Below are positions 27,104 to 36,388 of a stretch of DNA of 64,000 nt, piece after piece (position 1 is the first letter of the stretch; every line of letters starts with the position of its first letter). Under the pieces are notes generated by a model. It worked only from the letters and a program-made list of their open reading frames with translations, was not told the DNA's origin and searched no databases. The stretch is from the NCBI GenBank assembly GCA_039034015.1, contig JBCCBM010000011.1, forward strand, positions 1 to 64,000. Reading direction: 5' to 3'. The stretch is from Acuticoccus sp039034015 (GTDB lineage Bacteria; Pseudomonadota; Alphaproteobacteria; Rhizobiales; Amorphaceae). The translations under genes and the position numbers were made by a program.

Positions 27104-29032
27104 ATGCAAGAGACACAAACCCGTGCCTTCGAGGCGGATGTTGCCCGCCTCCTCCACCTCATGGTCCACTCGGTCTACTCGACGCCCGACATCTTTTTGC
27201 GCGAGTTGATCTCCAACGCCGCTGACGCCTGCGAAAAGCTGCGCCAGACGGCTCTCACGGACGATGCGCTGTCGGCCGACGCCCTCGCCATCGCCATCAC
27301 CGTCGACCCGGAGGGCAAACGCCTCACCATTGCCGACAACGGCATTGGCATGGGCCGCGACGAGCTCATCGAGAATCTCGGCACCATGGCCCGCTCCGGC
27401 ACGGAAAAATTCCGCAAGGCGCTGGAGGAGAAGGGCGAAGGCAAAGCCCTCATCGGCCAGTTCGGCGTTGGCTTTTACTCCGCCTTCATGGTGGCGAGCA
27501 CCGTCACGGTGGAAAGCCGCGCCGCCGGCCAAGGCGACGCGCACCGCTGGCAGTCCGACGGGTCGGGCGAGTTTACGATCGGCCCGGCCGAGGATGCGCC
27601 CGCCCGCGGCACCCGCGTCACCCTCGCCCTCAAGGACGAACACGCGTCCTATGCCGATGCGGCCACCGTCGAGCGGCTGATCAAGCATCACTCCGCCCAT
27701 GTCCCCGTCCCCATCACACTCACCACCGTGGGCGATGATGTGTCGCGCGAGCTTGTCGACGGCACCGCGCTCTGGGCCCGCGCGCGCAACGACATCTCGG
27801 CCGACGAGTACAAAGAGTTTTACCGCTTCACCGCCGGCGCGTTCGACGATCCAGCCCTCACCATCCACGCCCGTGCGGAGGGCCGGCAGGAGTACACAAC
27901 GCTCCTCTTTGTGCCGAGCCAAGCCCCGTTCGACCTCTTCGACCCCGATCGAAAAGGCCGCGTCAAACTCTATGTGCGCCGTGTTTTCATTACCGAAGAC
28001 GCGCCGGTGTTGCCGGCCTACTTGCGCTTTGTGCGTGGGCTCATCGATTCAGAAGACCTGCCGCTCAACCTCTCGCGCGAAATGCTTCAGACCAACCCCA
28101 TGCTGGCGCAAATCAAGACGGCGACCACCAAGCGCGTCCTCTCCGAACTCAAAAAGTTCTCCGAAAAGGACGCCGACACCTACAACACCGTGTGGGAAAG
28201 CTTTGGCGCCGTCCTGAAAGAGGGCCTTTACGAGGACGCCGAGCGCCGCGACGAGATCTACGCCCTTTGCCGATTTGAGACCACCAAAGGCAAAAATCGC
28301 GCGCTCAAAGACATCCTCGCCGACTTCAAGGAGAACCAAACCGCGATCTTTTATGCGGTCGGCGACGATCGCGCGCGCCTCACCGCCTCCCCGCATCTTG
28401 AAGGCTTTGCCGCGCGGGACATTGAGGTGCTCCTGCTCGCCGATCCTGTGGATGCCTTTTGGGTGCGCACCGCCCTCGGCTTTGAAGGCAAACCCTTCAA
28501 ATCGGTCACCCAAGGCGCGTCAGAGCTTGATGGCATCCCCGTCACCGGCAGCGAGCGCACCGTCGACAAGGCCGCCAAGGAGAGCGACATTGCCACCCTC
28601 TCGGCCCTTTTGAAGCAAAACCTTGAGGATGCGGTGTCGGCCGTGCGCCCCTCAACGCGGCTTGCCACCAGCCCCGCCTGCCTGGTCGCGGCGGACATGG
28701 GCTATGACAAGGCGATGGAGAAAATCGTCTCCCGCCACGGCCAGACGGGCTTTGGCGAAAAGCCGATCCTGGAGCTGAACCCGTCCCACCCCCTCATCAA
28801 GACGCTGGCGGAAAAGGCCGCCACCGGCGGCGCCTCCGGCGAAATTGAGGATGCCGCGCACCTTTTGTTGGGCTCGGCGCAAATCTTGGACGGGGAGACG
28901 CCCTCCAACCCCACCGCGTTCAACGCGCGGCTGATGGCGGTGCTCTCGGCCCGGTTTGCGGGCGCGGGGGGCGGCACCACCGCCGATGCCATCTCCGCCG
29001 ACGGCAATGCCGATGGCGCGGACGCGGCCTGA
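27104..29032 (+). CDS. htpG: Molecular chaperone HtpG (Hsp90)
   Basis: The 642-aa bacterial Hsp90 has the three usual domains: N-terminal GHKL ATPase (residues about 5-215; NAADACEKLR, DNGIGM, GQFGVGFYSAF), middle domain with the catalytic Arg region (LPLNLSREMLQ), and C-terminal dimerisation domain. No good Shine-Dalgarno is seen before the ATG. It is monocistronic and divergent from the DUF2794 gene; I see no clear sigma-32 promoter. Confidence 0.97.
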   Translation: MQETQTRAFEADVARLLHLMVHSVYSTPDIFLRELISNAADACEKLRQTALTDDALSADALAIAITVDPEGKRLTIADNGIGMGRDELIENLGTMARSGTEKFRKALEEKGEGKALIGQFGVGFYSAFMVASTVTVESRAAGQGDAHRWQSDGSGEFTIGPAEDAPARGTRVTLALKDEHASYADAATVERLIKHHSAHVPVPITLTTVGDDVSRELVDGTALWARARNDISADEYKEFYRFTAGAFDDPALTIHARAEGRQEYTTLLFVPSQAPFDLFDPDRKGRVKLYVRRVFITEDAPVLPAYLRFVRGLIDSEDLPLNLSREMLQTNPMLAQIKTATTKRVLSELKKFSEKDADTYNTVWESFGAVLKEGLYEDAERRDEIYALCRFETTKGKNRALKDILADFKENQTAIFYAVGDDRARLTASPHLEGFAARDIEVLLLADPVDAFWVRTALGFEGKPFKSVTQGASELDGIPVTGSERTVDKAAKESDIATLSALLKQNLEDAVSAVRPSTRLATSPACLVAADMGYDKAMEKIVSRHGQTGFGEKPILELNPSHPLIKTLAEKAATGGASGEIEDAAHLLLGSAQILDGETPSNPTAFNARLMAVLSARFAGAGGGTTADAISADGNADGADAA

Positions 29033-29045
29033 CACACCAAAAGCC

Positions 29046-29073
29046 GCCCGCCGGCGCACCAACGGCGGCGGGC
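29046..29073 (+). terminator. Hairpin after htpG
   Basis: Stem GCCCGCCG (29046-29053) with CGGCGGGC (29066-29073), 12-base loop, starts 13 bases after the stop. A second small stem, CCAGC/GCTGG followed by TTT, lies about 20 bases downstream. Together they probably end the htpG transcript. Confidence 0.45.
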
Positions 29074-29224
29074 CCCCGCCCAGCAGGCTGGGGCTGGTTT
29101 GTGACAAGGGCATCGGATAGCCGACCATCGATCTTGGCTGAAAGCGGACCGATGCCCACCACTTGCCTCCCCTGCCCCTCCCCCTGGCGGTCCGCCCGCG
29201 ACCGGGCCATGCAAACCCCTGCCC

Positions 29225-29905
29225 ATGATGCCCTTTGAAAAACGCCTCGCGGCCGAGGGCCTTGGGACGCTCATCCTCGTCGCAACGGTGGTGGCGTCCG
29301 GCATCATGGCCGACCGCTTGTCGGACGACACCGCCGTCGCGCTCCTCGGCAACACCATTGCCACCGGCGCGATTTTGGTGGTGCTGATCACGGTTCTCGG
29401 CCCCGTCTCAGGCGCGCATTTTAACCCGGCCGTCACCCTTGCCATGGTGGTGCGGGGCGCGCTGCCGCCGCGGGAGGCGCCGGTTTACATTGTCGTGCAG
29501 GTGATCGGCGGGCTTTTGGGCACGCTCCTCGCGCATTTGATGTTCGAGGAGGCCGCGTTCCAGGTGTCGGCCACCGCGCGGACAGGGCCCGCCCAATGGC
29601 TCTCTGAGGGAGTGGCGACCTTTGCACTCCTTGCGGCAATCCTGGGCGGCCTTCGGTTTCGGCCGGAGGCGATTCCGATGCTGGTCGGCCTCGTCATCAC
29701 GGCTGGCTACTGGTGGACCGCGTCCACCTCATTCGCGAACCCCGCCGTTGCCATCGCGCGGGGCTTTTCCGACACATTTGCCGGCATCCGGCCGCAGGAT
29801 GTGCCCATTTTCATTGTGGCGCAGGTGGTGGGCGCGCTGCTGGCGGTCGCCCTCTTTGGCTGGCTCTTTGCCTCTGACGACCGGTCCAAGCGCGAAAAAG
29901 ATTGA
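29225..29905 (+). CDS. Aquaporin-family (MIP) channel
   Basis: A 226-aa membrane channel with six transmembrane segments and two NPA half-helices: HFNPAVT (NPA at 67-69) and SFANPAVAIAR (172-174), the latter with the pore arginine. The sequence resembles the small bacterial group that includes AqpS, which carries arsenite and methylarsenicals, but no arsenic genes are nearby. Water or small-solute transport is therefore just as possible. No ribosome site is evident; ATG codons at 29225 and 29228 are both usable. Confidence 0.88.
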   Translation: MMPFEKRLAAEGLGTLILVATVVASGIMADRLSDDTAVALLGNTIATGAILVVLITVLGPVSGAHFNPAVTLAMVVRGALPPREAPVYIVVQVIGGLLGTLLAHLMFEEAAFQVSATARTGPAQWLSEGVATFALLAAILGGLRFRPEAIPMLVGLVITAGYWWTASTSFANPAVAIARGFSDTFAGIRPQDVPIFIVAQVVGALLAVALFGWLFASDDRSKREKD

Positions 29906-29978
29906 CGGCGCGGCGCCGTTCCGCTTCTGTTCAGTTACTCTGCGTTACCTCGACGCAGGACGGAACCGGAGACGGACC

Positions 29979-30143
29979 ATGGAAGAGGTTTTGAAGCGCC
30001 CGCAACCCGCGCCACTGCCGTTTTTGATGGCCTGGCGCTCCTTGCGCGCAACGCCGCATCTAGCCCGCGCGCGCCGCGAGGAGTTTGATCGCAAAGCCGC
30101 CCAAAACGGTGGCAAACAGGATGTTGACCGCCCGCATCGCTAG
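29979..30143 (+). CDS. Possible small protein overlapping lysE 3' end
   Basis: A 54-codon frame starting MEEVLKRPQPAPLPFLMAWR, with GGAG 7 bases before its ATG. It is rich in Arg and Pro with a basic tail. Its last 84 bases are antisense to the LysE-family gene, which argues for chance coding, but the ribosome site is better than those of several neighbours. No family recognised. Confidence 0.25.
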   Translation: MEEVLKRPQPAPLPFLMAWRSLRATPHLARARREEFDRKAAQNGGKQDVDRPHR

Positions 30144-30704
30144 CCGCGAGCGGGTGAGGAGCGCCGCCAGCGCCCCGGCCGACAAGATCATCGCAATCAC
30201 AAACGGGGTTGCGATGAGGACGAACAAGACCCCAAGCACAAAAAGCTTTTGCACCGCCGCGGGATCACCCGGCGACACAAATTGCGGCAAGAACGTCAGG
30301 AAGAAGACGACGATCTTCGGGTTCAAAAGGTTGATCAACAACCCTTTGAGGAAGACGGCGCCAAGACCGCCCTTCGCACGGCCGTCCTGCGAGAGGTTGA
30401 ACGCGCTGCCCGATCGCAGCGCATCAAACGCCAGCCATAACAGGTAAAGCGCGCCGACGATCTTGAGGATCGTGAAGGCCGTTGCCGAGGCGATCAAAAG
30501 CGCCGAGAGCCCCAGCGCGACAAACGATGTGTGGACCAAAAGCCCGGTCGCCGCGCCCCCAAAGGCCGCAAAGCCTGCCGCCCGCGACCGGCTCACCGTT
30601 TGCGACAAAAAGAGCGTCATGTCCGGCCCCGGCGTGATGGTGAGCGCCACCACCGCAAGGGTGTAGGTGGCAAGAACCGGGGCGCTGGGGAACCAATCAA
30701 GCAT
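30060..30704 (-). CDS. LysE-family amino-acid exporter (RhtB type)
   Basis: A 214-aa inner-membrane protein with about six helices. The LysE/RhtB signature is ITPGPDMTLFLSQTVSRSRAAG, followed by GALYLLWLAFDALR and LLNPKIVVFFLTFLPQFV. These proteins export amino acids or derivatives such as homoserine, lactones or threonine; the substrate here is unknown. The ATG at 30704 is preferred over one nine codons upstream. It is divergent from the aminotransferase gene. Confidence 0.9.
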   Translation of the reverse strand: MLDWFPSAPVLATYTLAVVALTITPGPDMTLFLSQTVSRSRAAGFAAFGGAATGLLVHTSFVALGLSALLIASATAFTILKIVGALYLLWLAFDALRSGSAFNLSQDGRAKGGLGAVFLKGLLINLLNPKIVVFFLTFLPQFVSPGDPAAVQKLFVLGVLFVLIATPFVIAMILSAGALAALLTRSRLAMRAVNILFATVLGGFAIKLLAARAG

Positions 30705-30748
30705 CGCGCGAGCTTGCCGCGCCCCGGCCAAGGGGGCAAGGTCGCGAA

Positions 30749-31966
30749 ATGTTTCAGACCTTGTCGCCGTTCGAGCGGCTGCGCGAACAGCTCAAACCCA
30801 TTTCGCCCGGCGCCGCACCCATAGACCTCACCGTGGGGAGCCCCCAACACGCCCCGCCCGCCTTCGTGAGCGAGGCGCTCGCCGCGAACGCTGGCGCCGT
30901 GATGGCCTACCCCCCCATCGGCGGCACGGCCGACCTTCAGGCCGCGATCACCGATTGGGTGGCAGCCCGCTACCGCCTGCCGGCCGACTTTGCGGCCAAA
31001 TGCGCCGTCCTCCCCACATCAGGCAGCCGCGAGGGACTGTTCTTCGCCGCCATCACCGCCCGCGACACGGTGAAGAAGGAGGGCGGCGCGCTCCTCTTCG
31101 CAAACCCCTTTTACCAAACCTATCCGGCCGCCGCCCACGCCCTTGGCCTGACGCCCATCCCCATTGCCGCCCACGGCAGCGCCATCGGGAACCTTGAAGC
31201 GCTCCCCGCAAAAACCCTGTCGCGCGCCGTTGCCTACTATGTCGGCTCGCCCAGCAACCCGGAAGGGCACGCCGCGACCATTGCCGAGTGGCACGCCCTC
31301 TTTGAGGTTGCGCTCGCCAACGACATCTTCGTCTTCGCCGACGAGTGCTACAGCGAAATTTATCGGGAGGCGGCCGGCCCGCCCACCGGCGCGCTGGAAG
31401 CAGCGGCCTTGATGCCAGAGATCCTGCCGCGGCTCTTTGTGTTCAACTCCTTGTCGAAGCGGTCGAACCTTGCGGGGCTGCGCGCGGGGTTTGTGGCCGG
31501 GGCACGGGCGGAAATCACCGCAATGCGCAATTTTCGCAACCAGGCCGCGCCCCAGGTGCCCTGGCCGGTGCAGGCCGCCGCGGCCGCCGCCTTTCGCGAT
31601 GAGACCCACGTTGTCGAAAACCGCCGCCTCTACGACGCAAAGTATTCTGACGCCCGCGAGATTCTTGGGCCGATCTTTGGCGACATTGTGCCCGATGGGG
31701 GGTTTTTCCTGTGGCTCCCCGTGGGGGGCGATGATGTGAGTGTTGCACAAAGTCTATGGTCGAGCGCGGGCGTGCGCGTGGTGCCCGGAAGTTACCTCGC
31801 CTTAACGCGTGCGGGCCAGAACAACCCAGGGCGGGGTTATGTGCGTCTTGCGCTCGTCGCAGACAGGGTTGTGACCCGCGAGGCGTTGTCCCGCGTTCGT
31901 GAGTGTGTCGAACGGGGGCAAACCGGTGAGCGTCCTGCGTCTCAAATTCTTCGAAGATCTTCTTGA
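30749..31966 (+). CDS. Class I/II PLP aminotransferase, DapC-like
   Basis: A 405-aa fold-type I aminotransferase. It shows LTVGSPQHAPP, SGSREGLFFAA, ADECYSEIYRE and the PLP lysine in NSLSKRSNLAGLRAGF. The closest family is the alphaproteobacterial succinyldiaminopimelate aminotransferase (DapC) of lysine and peptidoglycan precursor synthesis; other aminotransferases of this class cannot be excluded. AAGG is 8 bases before the ATG. The 3' end overlaps ftsK by 41 bp. Confidence 0.87.
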   Translation: MFQTLSPFERLREQLKPISPGAAPIDLTVGSPQHAPPAFVSEALAANAGAVMAYPPIGGTADLQAAITDWVAARYRLPADFAAKCAVLPTSGSREGLFFAAITARDTVKKEGGALLFANPFYQTYPAAAHALGLTPIPIAAHGSAIGNLEALPAKTLSRAVAYYVGSPSNPEGHAATIAEWHALFEVALANDIFVFADECYSEIYREAAGPPTGALEAAALMPEILPRLFVFNSLSKRSNLAGLRAGFVAGARAEITAMRNFRNQAAPQVPWPVQAAAAAAFRDETHVVENRRLYDAKYSDAREILGPIFGDIVPDGGFFLWLPVGGDDVSVAQSLWSSAGVRVVPGSYLALTRAGQNNPGRGYVRLALVADRVVTREALSRVRECVERGQTGERPASQILRRSS

Positions 31967-34900
31967 GGACCCCAGTGTCCTGTTTGCCCGTCGAGCGATT
32001 GGTGGGCTGATTGGCGGGGCGCTCTTGTGCGTTGCGCTGTTCCTCGCCCTGGCGCTCGCCACGTGGAAGGTGGGGGACCCGAGCCTCACCCACGCCACCG
32101 CAGCGCCCGCCAAAAATCTGATGGGCTCTGCGGGCGCCGCCCTTGCGGACCCGATCATGCAAATGTTCGGCCTTGCGGCGCCCCTCATCATTGTGCCGTT
32201 TCCGCTGTGGGGCGTGCGCCTTCTGACGGGCCGCCCGCTGGGGATCACGCCGACGCGGCTCACGGCCGGGCTCTTCGCGCTCTGCCTTGCGCCCGGCCTT
32301 GCCAACGCGTTCCCGGTGAGTGAGGCGTGGCCCCTCCCCATGGGTCTTGGCGGGGTGATTGGGGAGGCGTGGTCGGCGCTCCTCACCGGCGCGATGGTGA
32401 CAGACGGCTCCGCCCACGGCTTTTTCGGCGGCGTCCTTGGCGTTTTGGCGCTTTTGGCGCTTGCCCATGCGCTGTCGCCCGTGCGGCGGGTGGAGCGGGC
32501 GGTCACCCCCGGCTACCAGCTGCGCCGCGCCCCCCGCACCCAGGACGATTATGGCCTGGACCACACCGACGCGTTCGAGGCCGACGTCCCAAAATTTTCC
32601 GCGCTGCGCGGGGCGATGGGGCATCTTGTTCTCACCATCCGCGCGAAGCTGAAGCGCGGCGAGCGGCGGACCCGGCCGGACACGCCGCGCCTGCGCACCG
32701 CCCTTTCCGCCGCCCAAGCCGCGCCCGACATCGATGCCGGCCCCTACCGCCGTGAGCGACCCCAACCCGCGCCACAGCCCGAGCCGGCCCCCACCCCGCG
32801 CGCACCCGCAGCGCCGGCGCCGGCGCCCCGCCAGGCCGCAATGGCCGCCGCGACCGCGTTCGACGATGCCGCCGTTGCCGACCTCAACGAGGGCCTTTTT
32901 GCAGACGAGCCCCCGGCGCCCGAGCCCCGGCCCCAGCCAAGACGGCTCCCCCGCGCGCCCGCAGCAGCGCCCGCCGGCCCGGTCTCCTTCCGCGCCCCCT
33001 TGCGCGGCCCGGCCGCCCACATCACGAAGGCGCCGCCGGCCGCCCCCACCGACGAGACACCCGACGCCGACGTGACGCCCCACGCCGACGTGACGCCCGA
33101 CGCCGACGATGGGTTTGACGCCGCCGACACCCCGTTCGACGATGAGGCCACCCCCCCAGCGTCCGATGCGCAGGCCTTCCTGCGCGAAACCCCCAAACGG
33201 GCAAAGCGCGGCGTTCTGCCCGATGCGCCGCGCCAAGAGGTGCCCGCCGAGGCCCCCCACCACGCCATTGGCCTGGCGGAGGACCCGCCCTTTGACGTTG
33301 AGGATGATGGCGAGGACGACCCCTTCCTCGCCGAAGCCGCGCGCCACACGGCAACGCCAAGCCCCGCGCCCGCCGTCGCGCCGCGGCGTGAAGCGCGCGT
33401 TGCGCCCCAGGCGCCCACAGTGGCCGAGGGGCGCCGCATTGTGCGCGAGGCCCAGCCGAGCCTGTTGCCCTCGGAGGATTATGAGTTTCCCCCGCTCGCG
33501 CTCCTGGCAGCGCCCAAGGCAACGGCGGCGGACGCTGCCCTGACGGAAGATGCGCTGGAGGCCAACGCCCGCGTCCTTGAGGGCGTCTTGGAAGACTTTG
33601 GCGTGCGCGGGTCGATCGTGCACGTGCGCCCAGGCCCCGTCGTCACGCTTTATGAGCTGGAGCCGGCGCCCGGCATCAAATCGTCCCGCGTGATCGGCTT
33701 GGCGGATGACATTGCCCGCTCCATGGCCGCCGTCTCGGCCCGCGTCGCGGTGATCCCCGGCAAAAATGCCATCGGCATTGAACTGCCGAACCACAAGCGT
33801 GTGACGGTGTTCCTGCGCGAATTGATGGCCAGCCGCGACTTTGAGCGCACCAAGGCAAAACTCCCGCTCTGTCTTGGCAAGAATATTGGCGGTGAAGCCG
33901 TCATTGCCGACCTTGCCCGCATGCCGCACCTCTTGGTGGCGGGCACCACGGGGTCGGGCAAATCGGTGGCAATCAACACCATGATTTGCTCGCTGCTTTA
34001 CTTTCATAAGCCCGATGCGTGCCGCGTCATCCTCATCGACCCAAAGATGCTGGAACTCTCGGTCTATGACGGCATCCCCCACCTTTTGACCGAGGTGGTG
34101 ACGGATCCGAAAAAGGCCGTGTCGGCCCTGCGCTGGACGGTGCGGGAGATGGAAGACCGCTATCGCAAGATGGCAAAGCTCGGCGTGCGCAACATCGACG
34201 GGTACAACCAGCGCCTTTCCGAGGCCGGCCGCGAGGGCGAGCCCCTCACCCGCCTCGTCCAAACCGGGTTCGACAAGCGCACCGGCGAAGCAATTTTTGA
34301 GGAGGAGGTGCTCGACCTCAACCCGATGCCCTTCATCGTCGTCATTGTGGACGAGATGGCCGACCTCATGATGGTCGCCGGCAAGGAGATTGAGGGCGCG
34401 ATCCAGCGGCTGGCGCAAATGGCGCGGGCGGCCGGCATCCACCTCATCATGGCGACGCAGCGGCCGTCAGTGGACGTCATCACCGGCACCATCAAGGCGA
34501 ACTTCCCCACCCGAATTTCCTTCCAGGTGACGTCGAAGATCGACAGCCGCACCATCCTTGGCGAGATGGGCGCCGAGCAGCTTTTGGGCATGGGCGACAT
34601 GCTGTTCATGGCCGGCGGCGGGCGCATCCAGCGCGTTCACGGCCCGTTTGTGTCGGACGAAGAGGTGGAGGATGTTGTGGCGCACCTGAAGCGCCAGGGC
34701 GTGCCGGATTATCTTGCCGAAGTGCTGGATGATGCCGACGAGGAGCCTGCCGAGGAGGGCGCACCGGTGGACGCCCTTTCGGAGAGCGACGACCTTTATG
34801 ACCGCGCCGTTGCCCTTGTGCTGCGCGACCGCAAAGCGTCCACCTCCTACGTCCAGCGGCGCCTCTCGATCGGCTACAACCGCGCCGCAACGCTCATCGA

Positions 34901-34985
34901 GCGGATGGAGAATGAGGGCGTCGTCTCCCCCGCCAACCATGCCGGCAAGCGCGAGATTTTGGTGCCGGCCGAGGAGGCGGTGTAG
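31926..34985 (+). CDS. ftsK: DNA translocase FtsK
   Basis: A roughly 1019-aa septal DNA pump that clears and aligns chromosome termini during division. Four membrane helices occupy residues about 20-185. A long Pro/Ala/Asp-rich linker (about 200-540) includes short repeats such as DADVTPHADVTPDAD. The motor has Walker A GTTGSGKS near 672 and Walker B FIVVIVDEMAD near 800. The C-terminal gamma winged helix (about 950-1015) reads the KOPS sites. I use the GTG at 31926, which has GGGGG 6 bases upstream; GTG codons at 31899 and 31905 are alternatives. Confidence 0.96.
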   Translation: MSVLRLKFFEDLLEDPSVLFARRAIGGLIGGALLCVALFLALALATWKVGDPSLTHATAAPAKNLMGSAGAALADPIMQMFGLAAPLIIVPFPLWGVRLLTGRPLGITPTRLTAGLFALCLAPGLANAFPVSEAWPLPMGLGGVIGEAWSALLTGAMVTDGSAHGFFGGVLGVLALLALAHALSPVRRVERAVTPGYQLRRAPRTQDDYGLDHTDAFEADVPKFSALRGAMGHLVLTIRAKLKRGERRTRPDTPRLRTALSAAQAAPDIDAGPYRRERPQPAPQPEPAPTPRAPAAPAPAPRQAAMAAATAFDDAAVADLNEGLFADEPPAPEPRPQPRRLPRAPAAAPAGPVSFRAPLRGPAAHITKAPPAAPTDETPDADVTPHADVTPDADDGFDAADTPFDDEATPPASDAQAFLRETPKRAKRGVLPDAPRQEVPAEAPHHAIGLAEDPPFDVEDDGEDDPFLAEAARHTATPSPAPAVAPRREARVAPQAPTVAEGRRIVREAQPSLLPSEDYEFPPLALLAAPKATAADAALTEDALEANARVLEGVLEDFGVRGSIVHVRPGPVVTLYELEPAPGIKSSRVIGLADDIARSMAAVSARVAVIPGKNAIGIELPNHKRVTVFLRELMASRDFERTKAKLPLCLGKNIGGEAVIADLARMPHLLVAGTTGSGKSVAINTMICSLLYFHKPDACRVILIDPKMLELSVYDGIPHLLTEVVTDPKKAVSALRWTVREMEDRYRKMAKLGVRNIDGYNQRLSEAGREGEPLTRLVQTGFDKRTGEAIFEEEVLDLNPMPFIVVIVDEMADLMMVAGKEIEGAIQRLAQMARAAGIHLIMATQRPSVDVITGTIKANFPTRISFQVTSKIDSRTILGEMGAEQLLGMGDMLFMAGGGRIQRVHGPFVSDEEVEDVVAHLKRQGVPDYLAEVLDDADEEPAEEGAPVDALSESDDLYDRAVALVLRDRKASTSYVQRRLSIGYNRAATLIERMENEGVVSPANHAGKREILVPAEEAV

Positions 34986-35039
34986 GGCATTGCCCACTCG
35001 GCCCCCAAAAAACCGCCTGGTTTTCAGAGGTTAGGACAT

Positions 35040-35061
35040 CTCGCGCCGCATCCGGCGCGAG
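35040..35061 (+). terminator. Hairpin after ftsK
   Basis: A perfect 9-bp stem CTCGCGCCG/CGGCGCGAG with a 4-base loop lies 54 bases after the ftsK stop. A nearer inverted repeat AAAACC-GCCT-GGTTTT (35009-35024), whose 3' arm is T-rich, may be the actual intrinsic terminator. Confidence 0.5.
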
Positions 35062-35231
35062 GAAAATGCCCAAACCCGCGAGGCTGTGACCTGGGCCACA
35101 GCCCATTTGGCCCAACCATGTGCATTCTTAACCCGGTCACAACGATGTGATCTTGCAAGGCCGACCCGGTGTTTGCCGCGGCGGCTGCGCAGTCCGACCG
35201 AGAAGGCATATTGCACAGGGATTTTTTCGTC

Positions 35232-36269
35232 ATGGCTCCACCGCGTATTCCCCGAACCGGCCCCGGCAACACCTCCTGGCTGAGCGAGAAGGGCACGCCG
35301 CCTGACCTTCACAGCGACAAGGCGGAAACAGGACATTCCCAGCGCAGCACCTTTGAGAAAGCGCGCCGTGTCGATGGCGCCAACGCCACCAAGAAAGACA
35401 AAGATCAAAAAGACCAAAACAACAACGACGACAACAACGGCAACGGCGGCAGCAGTGGCGGTTCGGGCCAAAGCATGACAGCCGAAGAGTTGGCGCAGGC
35501 CAACGCAGAAATCAAAGCCGGCATGTCCGGTCGGTTTTTTCCCGGCGTTAACAAACGCGTCTATGTCCTCCTGGGGCTGACATCGACGGCCATGGCGCAC
35601 ACGATGGCAGCGGCCGGCCGCACCGCGCTGATGGCGACCCTCAGCTCCATCATGGCGCGCATGACGGTCTCACGGGTCCTCCCGGCGCTGGCGCGCATTG
35701 CGGTTGTGACCTCCGGCGCGGCGGTTGCGGCGGTCGCCACCGTCATGCTCACCCCGAGCACGGCTGAAGGCGCCACCATCTCCCCGCTTCAGCGCAATCG
35801 AAGCTACATCCGGTACTACGCGCAGCAGGCCCAGGCGGCGACAAACCCGTTCAAACGCCTGGAATATTACATGCTGATGTATTCAACCCTCTTTTCCTAC
35901 ATGCTTGTGCTCGACGCGGCGATGAACGCCATGCTGGAGACCGCCGGGCGCAAACATCGGAGCCTCGGCGGGCGGGACGCGGATCTCATCAACAAGACCA
36001 CCCTCGCCGTGCGCCACTACCGCCAAGCCGTGCACGATGTTGCCAAAGAGCTGACCGAAGTGAGCAACACCGCCGATCGGATCATGGGCGTGTTGCTGCG
36101 CCGGTCGCTGCACCGGCACCAGTCACGCATCTTGGTCAACAGCCATTTTAAGGTGCACTTCACTCGCCTGGAGAGCGAGGCGAGCCAGTGGTACACCACG
36201 CGCGCCACGATCGGCGCGACGCGCGATCAGGTGGTCGGTTATTTGAACGCTGGACGCTTCCCGATCTGA
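35232..36269 (+). CDS. Orphan protein with disordered N terminus and two hydrophobic segments
   Basis: I do not recognise this 345-aa protein. Residues 1-82 are hydrophilic and low-complexity, with a run of Lys, Asp, Asn and Gly near 53-80 (KKDKDQKDQNNNDDNNGNGG). Two hydrophobic stretches follow (about 109-140 and 146-170). The C-terminal 170 residues are predicted helical and rich in Arg, Tyr, Met and His. No signal peptide or catalytic motif is visible. The ATG at 35232 follows AGGGA at about 10 bases; a GTG 21 codons upstream is less likely. It stands alone between ftsK and lolA. Confidence 0.65.
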   Translation: MAPPRIPRTGPGNTSWLSEKGTPPDLHSDKAETGHSQRSTFEKARRVDGANATKKDKDQKDQNNNDDNNGNGGSSGGSGQSMTAEELAQANAEIKAGMSGRFFPGVNKRVYVLLGLTSTAMAHTMAAAGRTALMATLSSIMARMTVSRVLPALARIAVVTSGAAVAAVATVMLTPSTAEGATISPLQRNRSYIRYYAQQAQAATNPFKRLEYYMLMYSTLFSYMLVLDAAMNAMLETAGRKHRSLGGRDADLINKTTLAVRHYRQAVHDVAKELTEVSNTADRIMGVLLRRSLHRHQSRILVNSHFKVHFTRLESEASQWYTTRATIGATRDQVVGYLNAGRFPI

Positions 36270-36388
36270 CGGCTGCGAGGAACGATGGCGCGGGCGCATT
36301 GAACCGGCCGCGCCAATCGCGCACATTCAGCGCACCGACAGCCGGGCGGCGTACTGTGCCCGGAGAACCGTCATCAGGATGTGTCCCC

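Noticed and set aside
33050..33115. Short GAC/GCC repeats in ftsK considered as a separate repeat element
   Set aside because: They encode the variable Asp/Ala/Thr-rich FtsK linker and have no feature beyond that.
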